A DNA stretch of 9,849 nucleotides, from positions 1 to 9,849 of the forward strand of contig JAMQPJ010000024.1 of NCBI GenBank assembly GCA_023717585.1, in the 5' to 3' direction. Position numbers and translations under genes: made by a program. How positions within the stretch are numbered: the stretch's first letter is position 1; every line of letters begins with the position of its first letter. The DNA comes from Thermoanaerobaculia bacterium. GTDB lineage: Bacteria > Acidobacteriota > Thermoanaerobaculia > UBA5066. The notes beneath the pieces were generated by a model. It saw nothing but the letters and a program-made list of their open reading frames with translations. It was not told the DNA's origin and ran no database searches. Below are positions 1-9,078 of this stretch, piece after piece.

Positions 1-342
1 GCCGACGTCTTCCCACAGCTTCTTCGCCGCCGCGACGACCGACGCCGGAGATTTCTTTGAAAATGAGAATCCGCCGACGTCGGACTTGTGGGCGAGATCC
101 GGCGAGGCGATCTTGAGCACGACCTCGCCCCCAGGGACACCTTCCAGGAACTCTTGAATTCCCCTCGGCGGATCGCCCGGCTCCCCTTCCCAGAAGACGT
201 GCCGGGGCACGTCGAACCCCGCTCCCGCGAGGAGCGCGTACACCTCGTGCTCGAGCAGGGACGTCCGGCCGCCGGCGCGCGCCGCCTCGAAGATCGGCGC
301 CGGCCCGGCGGCTCCGCGCGCAGCCGTGCCGGTTCCGCTCAC
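1..342 (-). CDS. Acyl-CoA ligase (ADP-forming), ATP-grasp (beta-type) domain, N-terminal part
   Basis: Only the first 114 residues are present; the gene runs off the left edge. The visible part resembles the start of the ATP-grasp (CoA-ligase beta) domain of ADP-forming acetyl/acyl-CoA synthetases: an E31-H-E-V-Y-A-L-L helix, a strand leading to F43-D-V-P, and the family hallmark V75-L-K-I-A-S-P-D followed by H85-K-S-D-V-G-G91. Members of this family convert acyl-CoA, ADP and phosphate to the free acid, CoA and ATP in the cytoplasm. The beta-type domain lies at the N-terminus, so this is either a stand-alone beta subunit or a beta-first fusion. The start is a GTG at 342-340 that overlaps the TGA of the 91-residue gene (GTGA), implying translational coupling; no good ribosome site precedes it and there is no ATG in frame before the conserved motif. 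Its place downstream of a 2-oxoacid:ferredoxin oxidoreductase supports a role in harvesting ATP from acyl-CoA. The acyl substrate cannot be told from this fragment. Confidence 0.85.
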   Translation of the reverse strand, partial: MSGTGTAARGAAGPAPIFEAARAGGRTSLLEHEVYALLAGAGFDVPRHVFWEGEPGDPPRGIQEFLEGVPGGEVVLKIASPDLAHKSDVGGFSFSKKSPASVVAAAKKLWEDVG

Positions 343-614
343 CCCGGAAAGCCGCGGAGCTGCAGTTCCATCGCCTCGAGGCCGTCGAGCATGCGTGTGA
401 CCTCGACGCATTGGTCGCAGTTCGCGTGCACGCTGGCGCACGGCACGCCGTCGGACTGCTGCTCGGGGCAGCGCGGTTCCCGCGCCATCGAGAGGAGAGC
501 CTCGATGAGAGCCTTCACCCGCGTTTTGAGCGACGACTCGGGCACGTCGCGGAGACCCATGAGCATGCGGTATTCGGCGGGAGTCAGCGAGACAGGGATC
601 AGATCCTGATTCAT
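339..614 (-). CDS. Small four-cysteine protein of unknown function
   Basis: A 91-residue protein that I do not recognise. The N-terminal half is probably helical (residues 12-43, with L-T-P-A-E-Y-R-M-L near the start and a K-A-L-I-E-A-L-L stretch). It is followed by four cysteines, C49, C59, C66 and C69, with H63 between them (C-x9-C-x6-C-x2-C), and a short final helix. That spacing could bind zinc or an iron-sulfur cluster, but this is inference. No signal peptide or membrane segment is seen, so it is probably cytoplasmic. It begins with ATG after a good AAGGAG site (bases 622-627, 7-base spacer), 16 bases after the oxidoreductase beta-gamma gene. Its stop overlaps the GTG of the acyl-CoA ligase. 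The ribosome site and the couplings on both sides make it a real gene despite its size. It may be an accessory or regulatory factor for the pathway. Confidence 0.75.
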   Translation of the reverse strand: MNQDLIPVSLTPAEYRMLMGLRDVPESSLKTRVKALIEALLSMAREPRCPEQQSDGVPCASVHANCDQCVEVTRMLDGLEAMELQLRGFPG

Positions 615-630
615 GGTGCGTCTCCTTGGC

Positions 631-2048
<1,418 letters not shown>

Positions 2049-2052
<4 letters not shown>

Positions 2053-3452
2053 GCCGCCACCTCCGCATGGCTCCGGACCGCCGCGGCGATCTCTTTCGAC
2101 TGGGGAAGGACGCCCCCGAAGTGACGCACGGCGTCGATCGGCGGCGCCGCCAGCCCGGCTTTCGAGAGGGCGAGGCGAAGCTCGTCCTCGAGTTGCCCGT
2201 TGCTGGCCTCGACGACGAGGATCCGCTTCACGTTCGGAAGGAGTGCCCGGAGAGAGGCGATCGGGAAGGGCCAGAGGGTGAGCGGACGGAAGAGCCCGAC
2301 GGAAAGGCCCTCGCCGCGCAGCGCCTCCACCGCCCCCTTCGCCATCCGCGCGGGAGTTCCGAACGCGATGACGAGCGTGGACGCGTCGCCGCAGGCGAAG
2401 AGATCGGCCCTCTGCTCGGACTCCATGAGCCTGTACTTCTCGTTCAGGCGCGCGTTGTGGGCCTCGAGGTCCTTTTCGTCGAGGAAGATCGAGGACACCA
2501 GGTTGCCGCGGTGGGCGCCGTCGCCGAATACCGCCCAGTCCGGGAGGCCGGGCCTGGTCATCGTGGAGGGAAGAGCCACCTTGCCCGTCATCTGCCCGAG
2601 ATAGCCGTCCGCGACCACGACGACCGGGTTCCGGTAGCGAAACGCCAGCTCGAAGGCGAGCCGCGTCAGGTCGAGCATCTCCTGCGGGGTCGAAGGGGCG
2701 AGCACGATCGCGTGCGTGTTGCCGTGGCCGAGGCCGCGGCACGCGAGCTTCACGTCGGCCTGCTCGGGCGCGATGTTGCCCAGGCCGGGGCCGCCGCGCA
2801 TCACGTTCACGAAAACGCCGGGCACCTCGGAGCCGATCATGTAGGAGATCCCCTCGAGCATGAGACTGAAGCCGGGCGACGACGTGAACGTCATGCACGG
2901 GAGGCCCGCGCCCCCGCAGCCGTACATCATGTTCACGGTCGCGACCTCGCTCACCGCCTGCAGGAAGACGCCGTCGAGCTTCGGCATCAGCTTCGCCATC
3001 AGCTCGGCGCCCTCCGTGGAGGGCGTGATCGGGTAGCCGAACACGTGCCGGCATCCGGCGAGAAGCGCCCCGATCGCCGACGCGTAGTTTCCCTTCAGAA
3101 CGAGCGGCGAGACGGGCGGGAGCGGGATCGCCTCGGGCGGAATCGCCGCGGGCCGCGGTCGGATCGCCGGACGGTCGCCGAAGAGCTTCGCCGGGTCCTG
3201 GAGCTCGAAGCCGGCGCCTGCGCCCTCCTCACTCGGCCGGAGCCCGTACGGCTCGGGGCAGGCATCCATGCAGAGCCCGCACCCGTTGCACGCGTCGAGG
3301 TTGAGCGTCACCGGCACGAGGCCGGTCAGGGGGTCGATCTCGGAGCCGCGCTCGATGCAGTGCTTCGCGCAGGAGTCGATGCAGCGACCGCAGCCCTTGC
3401 AGTACTCCGGCAAGAGAAAGGGTTTTGGGCGTTCCCTGAGAGCGGTTGGCAT
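2049..3452 (-). CDS. vorB: 2-oxoacid:ferredoxin oxidoreductase, fused ferredoxin (delta) and alpha subunits, VorB-like
   Basis: 467 residues, first gene of the minus-strand operon. Residues 10-70 form a two-cluster ferredoxin: C18-x2-C21-x2-C24-x3-C28 and C55-x2-C58-x2-C61-x3-C65-P. The first set lacks the usual proline after its last cysteine and has an extra cysteine, C32. A Pro/Ala-rich linker (about 71-116) leads to the alpha subunit, which opens with G-N-Y-A-S-A-I-G-A-L-L-A-G-C and the G139-Y-P-I-T-P-S-T-E signature. Later blocks T-S-S-P-G-F-S-L-M, R-G-G-P-G-L-G-N and V-A-D-G-Y-L-G-Q-M resemble VorB-type 2-oxoisovalerate and 2-oxoglutarate enzymes more than pyruvate enzymes. The ferredoxin part carries electrons from the beta subunit to external ferredoxin. 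Substrate preference (branched-chain 2-oxoacids) is inferred from resemblance only. The ATG at 3452-3450 is preceded by GGAGG (3464-3460) with a 7-base spacer. The gene's stop overlaps the next start. Confidence 0.92.
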
Positions 3453-3808
3453 GCGGGAACCTCCACGCTCAAGGGTACAGCGCGGGGCGTCCGCCGGTAT
3501 ACCTCAAATGAATCAGGCGCGTTCGGAAAGATCCGCCTAACTGCTGCCTTTGAAAAGACATATGGCGACGCGGACGATTCGACACCGCCCGTCCGGCACC
3601 GAAGGCGGGTTCGCGCCGGCCCTTCCCTTTCCGTTGCCGGGGACACTGAGATAGGATCTCGACGGATCACTTCTGCACACAGCATCGATACGAACTTCCT
3701 GAGGGAACGGGGAAAGGGCTCTTCCTGATGAAAACGTCCGGCCGCGGGTGCGTTTCGTTCTTCGGTTCGAGACTTCTCACCGTCAATGAGGGGCGCTCCG
3801 GAGGACAG
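3453..3808. promoter_or_regulatory. Divergent intergenic region between the oxidoreductase operon and the surface-protein operon
   Basis: About 356 bases with no convincing gene. It must hold the promoters of both divergent operons. On the minus side the GGAGG for the delta-alpha gene is at 3464-3460. An 8-base palindrome, GGTATACC, lies at 3496-3503 and could be part of a promoter or operator. On the plus side a weak pair, TTTCCG (3628-3633) and TAGGAT (3652-3657) with an 18-base spacer, is the best sigma70-like candidate I can find; it matches the consensus poorly. An ATG at 3728 is in frame with the giant gene, but the stretch from it encodes no signal peptide and lacks a good ribosome site. 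No riboswitch or terminator is evident. Confidence 0.4.
3800..3805 (+). promoter_or_regulatory. Ribosome binding site deciding the start of the giant surface-protein gene
   Basis: GGAGGA lies just before the ATG at 3809, with a short 3-base spacer (4 bases from the GGAGG core). It is the only strong site near the beginning of this reading frame. The frame also opens at ATG 3728, but the bases before that codon are a poor match. Starting at 3809 puts a clean signal peptide at the N-terminus. Confidence 0.65.
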
Positions 3809-6800
3809 ATGATCCGAGGCCGATGCTCCGTGCTCTTCACACTCGCGCTGGCGCTGCTCGCTCTCCCACGACCTCTACTGGGAGCCGCAGTCGGCGAAGC
3901 CCTCGTCACGGTGAGTCCGTGCCGCGCTGTGGATACGCGGAGCCCGGCGGCCCCTCTCGGCGGTCCCGCTCTCGCCGCGAACCAGACACGCATCTTCACG
4001 CTCACCGGCACCTGCGGTGTCCCGCCGAACGCCCTCGGCCTCGTCGTGAACCTGACGGTCGTCGCGCCGGCGGCCGCCGGATACTCGCAGCTCTACGCGG
4101 GCGACGCCGCGGCGCCGCCGACGCAGGTCCTGAGCTTCTCGGCCGGGCAAACCCGCGCGAGCAACGCGCTGGTCGCGCTGGCGAGCGCCTCCGGAACCGT
4201 CGCCCTGGCGAACGTTTCCGGGGGGGCCGCCGACTACCTCATCGACATCTCGGGCTACTTCGTCACGGCATGCGTCGACACGATCACGGTGACGAATCCC
4301 GCGACGGCGACCGGAACGATCAACGTTCCGTTCAGCCAGACGTTCACCCAGACGGGCGGAACCGGAACGACGACGTTCTCGACGGCGAGCCCGCTCCCGG
4401 CCGGTCTGACCCTCGCGACAAATGGCGTCCTGTCCGGCACGCCCACGGAGCCCGGCAACTTCCCGATCACGGTGACTGCCACGGACGCGAACGGCTGCAC
4501 GGGGACGGGCCCGACGTACACACTCGTGATCGCGTGCCAGACGATCTCCGTGACGAACCCGGCGACGACGACGGGCACGGCGAACGCGCCGTTCAGCCAG
4601 ACCTTCACGCAGACGGGCGGCGTCGGGACGACGACGTTCTCGACCTCGAGCCCGCTCCCGATCGGACTGACTCTCGCGGCGAACGGCCTCCTGTCCGGCA
4701 CGCCCACGCAGGCCGGAGGCTTCCCGATCGTCGTCGTCGCGACCGACGCGAACGGCTGCACGGGAGCCGGCGCGACGTACAACCTCGTCATCAACTGCCA
4801 GACGATCTCCGTGACGAACCCGGCCGTCACGGGCGGGACCGCCGGCCAGGCCTTCTCCCAGACGTTCACGCAGGCCGGCGCGATCGGCTCGGCCACGTTT
4901 ACGACGGCGTCCACGCTGCCGGCAGGGCTCTCGCTCGCGACGAACGGCGTCCTCTCGGGCACGCCGACACAGACCGGCACGTTCCCGATCGTCGTCACCG
5001 TCACGGACGGCAACCTCTGCACGGGGACGAGCGCGACGTACAACCTCGTGATCGGCTGCCAGACGATTGCCGTGACGAACCCCTCGACGACGGCCGGCAC
5101 GATTGGTACGGCCTTCAGCCAGACATTCACCCAGAGCGGCTCGATCGGCAGCGCGACGTTCACGACGTCGAGCACGCTCCCCACGGGGCTCACGCTCGCG
5201 ACGAACGGAGCGCTCTCGGGGACGCCGGCCCAGACCGGCACCTTCCCGATCGTCGTGACCGTCACCGACGCAAACGGCTGCACCGGTACGGGCGCGACAT
5301 ACACGCTCGTCATCTCGTGCCAGTCCTTCACCGTCAATCCCACGACGCTGCCGCACGGCACGACGGGCGTCGCGTATCCCTCGGTCACCTTTACTCACAC
5401 CGGCGGCATCGGGTCCGTGACGTTCGCTCTGACCGGGGCGCTGCCGAACGGCATGAACTTCACGCCGGGCACGGCGACTCTCGACGGCCTGCCGACCCAG
5501 TCCGGCAGCTTCCCGGTCACGGTCACGGCGACGGACGCGAACGGCTGCACGGCGAGCCGTGAGTACCTCCTCGTCGTCGCGTGCTCGGGCACTTCGATCA
5601 CGCTCTCCCCCTCGTCGCTTCCGACGGTACTCGCGGGAGTCGCATTCCCGAGCACGACGTTCACGGCGAGCGGCGGCACGGGCCCCTACACCTTCGCGAA
5701 GGCCGGCGCCCTGCCGACGGGCATGAACTTCACAGGCGCCACGCTCGACGGAACGCCCACGCAGACGGGCACGTTCCCAATCACGATCTCGGCCACAGAC
5801 ACGGTGGGTGGCTGCGCGGGGGGCCAGGACTACGTCATCACCGTCACCTGCCTCGGCGTGACGATCACCGTCGCTCCGGCCTCGCTCTCCTCGGGGAACG
5901 TGGGAACACTCTACCCGGCCGTGACGTTCACGGCGACCGGCGGCGCCGGGACCTACACCTTTGCGGAAACCGGCGCGCTGCCCACGGGCATGAGCTTCAC
6001 GGTGGACACGCTCTCGGGCACGCCGACGCAGGGCGGCACCTTCCCGATCACCGTGACGGCGACCGACGTTGCCGGGTGCTCGGGCGCCACGGCCTACAGC
6101 CTCGTCATCGTCTGCCCGACGATCACGGTCACGAATCCGTCCACGACGACGGGAACCGTCGACGCGGCCTTCAGCCAGACCTTCACCCAGACCGGCGCCG
6201 CGGGCACGGCGACGTTCACGACGACCTCGACGCTTCCGACCGGCCTGACCCTCGCAACGGACGGCACTCTTTCCGGCACGCCGGGCCAGAACGGTACCTT
6301 CCCGATCACGGTGAAGGTGACGGACTCGAACGGCTGCACCGGGACCGGTTCCACGTACACGCTCGTGATCGCCTGCCAGACGATCACCGTGACGAACCCA
6401 GGCGTGGCGACAGGCACCGTCGACGCGGCCTTCACCCAGACGTTCACGCAGAGCGGCGTCGGCACGCACACGCCGGCGACCTTCACGACCGCCTCCACGC
6501 TACCGAGCGGGCTGACGCTGTCGACGGCAGGCGTCCTGTCAGGTACGCCCGGGCAGCCGGGCACCTTCCCGATCGTCGTCACCGTGACCGACGCGAACGG
6601 CTGCACCGGCACCAGCTCGACGTACAACCTCGTCATCGCCTGCCAGACCATCACGGTCACGAACCCGGCCGTGACGGCGGGGACCTACAACACCGCGTTC
6701 AGCCAGACCTTCACGCAAACCGGCGTCGGGACGCACACGCCGGCGACCTTCACGACGGCATCGACGCTGCCGACGGGGCTTTCGCTTTCGACGGCCGGCG

Positions 6801-9040
6801 TCCTCTCGGGCACACCGCTCCAGACGGGTGCCTTTCCGATCGTCGTCACGGTCACGGACGCGAACGGCTGCACCGGCACCAGCGCGACGTACACGCTCTC
6901 CATCGGGCCGAAGCTCACGGCGAAGGCCTACACCGACGTCGGCAACACGCAGCTCGCCGGCGGCGTCGCAGCGCCGTCTACGCCTTCCGTGAGCGTCGTG
7001 GCCGTCTCGAGCGGCGACACGTCCGACGCTGCGATCACCTACGCCGTCACCGTCGGCCCGACGAACGGCGCCCTGACGACGTTCAACTCGACCGGCACGT
7101 TCCTCTACACGCCGAACGCGGGCAACACGACGAGCGACGCATTCACCTACACCGGAACGTCGAACGGCGTCGCGGCGACTCAGACCGCCACGATCGCCTT
7201 CAGCGGCCTGGTCTGGTACGTGAAAGGCAACGGCTCGGGCGCGGCCAGCGGCGATGGGCGTTCACAGAACCCATTCAACCTGGTCGCGAGCGCGGGCACC
7301 GCCTCATCGGCCGGTCACTACATCTTCGTCCATTCCCCCGGCTCGTTCCCCGCCTCCGACGCGATCGCGCTGAAGACGAACCAGACGCTCTGGGGACAGG
7401 GGACCGACTTCACGGCGCTCTCGGGCTCCGGCCTCACGATCACGGCCACCAGCAAGCCCACGCTCACCGGGACGGTCACCCTCAACACCGGCGTTACGGT
7501 CAGCTCGCTCGACATCACGACGAATCCCGGAAGCCAGACGGGAATCAACGATCCCGTCGCCGCCATCACGGGAGTGACGATCAAGAACAGCGTCGCGGTC
7601 ACGACGACGACCGGCACGGCCGTGCTGCTCTCCAGCGTCGACAGCACGACGAGCGACCCGGATGGCCAGCCCGGCATCAACTTCCGATCGGTTTCCGCGA
7701 ACGGCGGCGCAAACGGCATCAGTTTGACGAACGTGAATGTAGCGAACGGCACCTTCAGCATCCTCGGAGACGGCACGAACACGTCACGAGGCGGCAATGC
7801 CACCGGCGGCACGATCCAGAACATGGCAGGCGAAAATGGCGCAACGGCCGGCAACGGCATCTACCTCGACACCGCCAAGAAGGTGTCCTTGAAACGGATG
7901 CAGCTCAACGGCTTCGACAACTCCGCCATCCGCGGCTTCAACGTCACGGACTTCACGCTTCAGTACGCGACCATCAACGGCACGAGCGGCAACAGCACCG
8001 GCGCGACCGAGGGCGCGGTCACGTTTGGAACGATCAGCGGAACGAACGGGCTGTCGGGCGGGACGAACCTGATCGACAACTGCAACGTCAGCGGCGCCGT
8101 CGAGCACAACCTCGAGTTCTACAACTATCAGGCCGGGTCGAATTACAGCCTGACCGTCTCGAACTCCGACATCAAGAGCAACAGTGTCGCGGGAGGCAGC
8201 GACGGGTTCCAGATGGAGCTTGGCGGCAGCTATGTCAACACGGCCACGGTGTCGATCCAGAGCTGTTTCTTCGACGACAACAAGTCGCAGGGCGTCCAGG
8301 CAACCGCCCTCGGCAGCTCCAACCTCGACATCACCATCAACCAGTGCACTCTCGTGCGGACGACACAGGGCAACGAGGGGTTCCTCGTCTCCAACGGTGC
8401 GAACGGCCACGCCACGGTGCACATGACGAACAACACCCTCAGCGGCATCGGCGGGACGGCTCTCTACGTGGGACAGGTCGCGGGCAACGCGTCGTCTTCG
8501 TCGAATCTCACGGCCGTGATCCAGGGCAATACGGTCACACACGGGACCGCCGCGACGAACCACTCGATCATCGCGTTCCTGACCAGCACCGTCGGCCAGT
8601 CCGCGCCCGCGAACCTCCTCATCGACGGCAACGTCGTGACACAGAACTCCACCTCCGGTACGGTACGCGGCATCCTGGTCGACACGCCGGATAGCAGTAC
8701 GACGCCTTCGTTCACAGCCACGATCACGAACAACTCGGTCGCGGTCGGCGATAACGTCGCGGGCGTGGCCGGCCTCGTCGCCCAGTCGCGCCGGGCAGGG
8801 GCCTGCTTCGACATCCGGAACAACGTCGTCACGTTCCCGAATGGAAACCCGGGCGTCTTTGGGCTGAGACTGCGTCAGGTCGCGCCCGGAACAGCGAACC
8901 TCGAGCAGGGTTCGGCGCTGCTCTCGGACCCCGCCTCGACGGTTCTTCAGACCAACAATTCCGGATCCGGTACCACGACGGAGGTCCTGGGCACCGTGAC
9001 CGTCGTAAACAACAGCGGATGCGCGGCCCCCCCATCATGA
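3809..9040 (+). CDS. Giant secreted protein: CRxxDTR/GYF module, ten Ig-like repeats, cadherin-like domain, parallel beta-helix
   Basis: 1743 residues from the ATG at 3809. Residues 1-27 are a Sec signal peptide (R3, R5, then a Leu/Ala-rich core and an L-G-A-A cleavage region). Residues about 30-153 form a module with C38-R-A-V-D-T-R near its start and ending in S-G-Y-F, common in secreted actinobacterial and acidobacterial proteins. Residues 155-1033 are ten putative Ig-like (He_PIG type) repeats. Residues 1034-1134 resemble a cadherin-like Big domain (G-T-F-L-Y-T-P-N-A-G, then D-A-F-T-Y-T). From W1136-Y-V-K, with G-D-G-R-S-Q-N-P-F, to the end is an Asn-, Ser- and Gly-rich repetitive region typical of right-handed parallel beta-helices. 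No sortase signal, PEP-CTERM, type IX sorting domain or autotransporter barrel is seen, so anchoring is unknown. It probably acts outside the cell in adhesion, matrix or glycan contact; no catalytic motif was recognised. An alternative start at 3728 would add 27 residues before the signal peptide. Two collar-protein genes follow closely on the same strand. Confidence 0.88.
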   Translation: MIRGRCSVLFTLALALLALPRPLLGAAVGEALVTVSPCRAVDTRSPAAPLGGPALAANQTRIFTLTGTCGVPPNALGLVVNLTVVAPAAAGYSQLYAGDAAAPPTQVLSFSAGQTRASNALVALASASGTVALANVSGGAADYLIDISGYFVTACVDTITVTNPATATGTINVPFSQTFTQTGGTGTTTFSTASPLPAGLTLATNGVLSGTPTEPGNFPITVTATDANGCTGTGPTYTLVIACQTISVTNPATTTGTANAPFSQTFTQTGGVGTTTFSTSSPLPIGLTLAANGLLSGTPTQAGGFPIVVVATDANGCTGAGATYNLVINCQTISVTNPAVTGGTAGQAFSQTFTQAGAIGSATFTTASTLPAGLSLATNGVLSGTPTQTGTFPIVVTVTDGNLCTGTSATYNLVIGCQTIAVTNPSTTAGTIGTAFSQTFTQSGSIGSATFTTSSTLPTGLTLATNGALSGTPAQTGTFPIVVTVTDANGCTGTGATYTLVISCQSFTVNPTTLPHGTTGVAYPSVTFTHTGGIGSVTFALTGALPNGMNFTPGTATLDGLPTQSGSFPVTVTATDANGCTASREYLLVVACSGTSITLSPSSLPTVLAGVAFPSTTFTASGGTGPYTFAKAGALPTGMNFTGATLDGTPTQTGTFPITISATDTVGGCAGGQDYVITVTCLGVTITVAPASLSSGNVGTLYPAVTFTATGGAGTYTFAETGALPTGMSFTVDTLSGTPTQGGTFPITVTATDVAGCSGATAYSLVIVCPTITVTNPSTTTGTVDAAFSQTFTQTGAAGTATFTTTSTLPTGLTLATDGTLSGTPGQNGTFPITVKVTDSNGCTGTGSTYTLVIACQTITVTNPGVATGTVDAAFTQTFTQSGVGTHTPATFTTASTLPSGLTLSTAGVLSGTPGQPGTFPIVVTVTDANGCTGTSSTYNLVIACQTITVTNPAVTAGTYNTAFSQTFTQTGVGTHTPATFTTASTLPTGLSLSTAGVLSGTPLQTGAFPIVVTVTDANGCTGTSATYTLSIGPKLTAKAYTDVGNTQLAGGVAAPSTPSVSVVAVSSGDTSDAAITYAVTVGPTNGALTTFNSTGTFLYTPNAGNTTSDAFTYTGTSNGVAATQTATIAFSGLVWYVKGNGSGAASGDGRSQNPFNLVASAGTASSAGHYIFVHSPGSFPASDAIALKTNQTLWGQGTDFTALSGSGLTITATSKPTLTGTVTLNTGVTVSSLDITTNPGSQTGINDPVAAITGVTIKNSVAVTTTTGTAVLLSSVDSTTSDPDGQPGINFRSVSANGGANGISLTNVNVANGTFSILGDGTNTSRGGNATGGTIQNMAGENGATAGNGIYLDTAKKVSLKRMQLNGFDNSAIRGFNVTDFTLQYATINGTSGNSTGATEGAVTFGTISGTNGLSGGTNLIDNCNVSGAVEHNLEFYNYQAGSNYSLTVSNSDIKSNSVAGGSDGFQMELGGSYVNTATVSIQSCFFDDNKSQGVQATALGSSNLDITINQCTLVRTTQGNEGFLVSNGANGHATVHMTNNTLSGIGGTALYVGQVAGNASSSSNLTAVIQGNTVTHGTAATNHSIIAFLTSTVGQSAPANLLIDGNVVTQNSTSGTVRGILVDTPDSSTTPSFTATITNNSVAVGDNVAGVAGLVAQSRRAGACFDIRNNVVTFPNGNPGVFGLRLRQVAPGTANLEQGSALLSDPASTVLQTNNSGSGTTTEVLGTVTVVNNSGCAAPPS
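4271..6907 (+). repeat. Ten tandem 261-267 bp units encoding Ig-like (He_PIG type) repeats
   Basis: The units start at the TGC codons at 4271, 4535, 4796, 5057, 5318, 5582, 5849, 6113, 6374 and 6641; the last ends near 6907. Each codes for 87-89 residues. The pattern is Cys start, T-V-T-N-P, F-S-Q-T-F-T-Q, S-T-L-P-x-G-L, L-S-G-T-P-x-Q, F-P-I-x-V-T-x-T-D, N-G-C-T-G, then T-Y-x-L-V-I. Units 1-4 and 8-10 are one type. Units 5-7 are a second type with G-A-L-P-x-G-M-x-F in the middle. Units 9 and 10 share a four-residue insertion (T-H-T-P) and look like the most recent duplication. Lengths stay in frame throughout, so the array is under selection as protein. I assign the family from the L-P-x-G-L...L-S-G-T-P-x-x-x-G-x-F pattern. 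Confidence 0.9.
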
Positions 9041-9045
9041 TCGAG

Positions 9046-9065
9046 CGCGTTCCTCGAAAAACGCG
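9046..9065 (+). other. Small inverted repeat before the first collar gene
   Basis: CGCGTT (9046-9051) and AACGCG (9060-9065) are perfect inverted arms around an 8-base loop, between the giant gene's stop and the next start. No T-run follows, so it is not a standard intrinsic terminator. Its right arm abuts the ribosome site GGAAGGAG (9065-9072) of the collar gene, so folding in RNA could tune collar translation or protect mRNA ends. This is inference from a short stem that could also be chance in GC-rich DNA. Confidence 0.3.
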
Positions 9066-9078
9066 GAAGGAGTAAGGA

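Noticed and set aside
2053..3054. N-terminal extension of the beta-gamma protein to an ATG at 3054
   Set aside because: The extension lies wholly over the delta-alpha coding region and reads as low-complexity Arg-rich sequence. The ATGA overlap and the beta-subunit N-terminus place the start at 2052.
3728..3808. Upstream ATG at 3728 as start of the giant protein
   Set aside because: It has no good ribosome site and would bury the signal peptide 27 residues in. The ATG at 3809 has GGAGGA and gives a normal signal peptide.
3875..6469. 864-codon minus-strand open frame opposite the Ig-like repeats
   Set aside because: Its product is an Arg/Gly-rich echo of the repeat array. It is open only because the sense strand uses few codons that create antisense stops.
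4271..6907. CRISPR-like or mobile-element repeat array
   Set aside because: Units of 261-267 bp are contiguous, in frame and code for protein domains, with no spacers, terminal inverted repeats or transposase.
5581..8694. 1037-codon plus-strand frame inside the giant gene
   Set aside because: It is out of frame with the repeat protein, rich in Arg and His with no domain, and lacks its own ribosome site. The sense frame has clear domain structure.
9046..9065. Intrinsic terminator after the giant gene
   Set aside because: The short stem is not followed by a T-run and instead leads straight into a ribosome site, so read-through into the collar genes is more likely.
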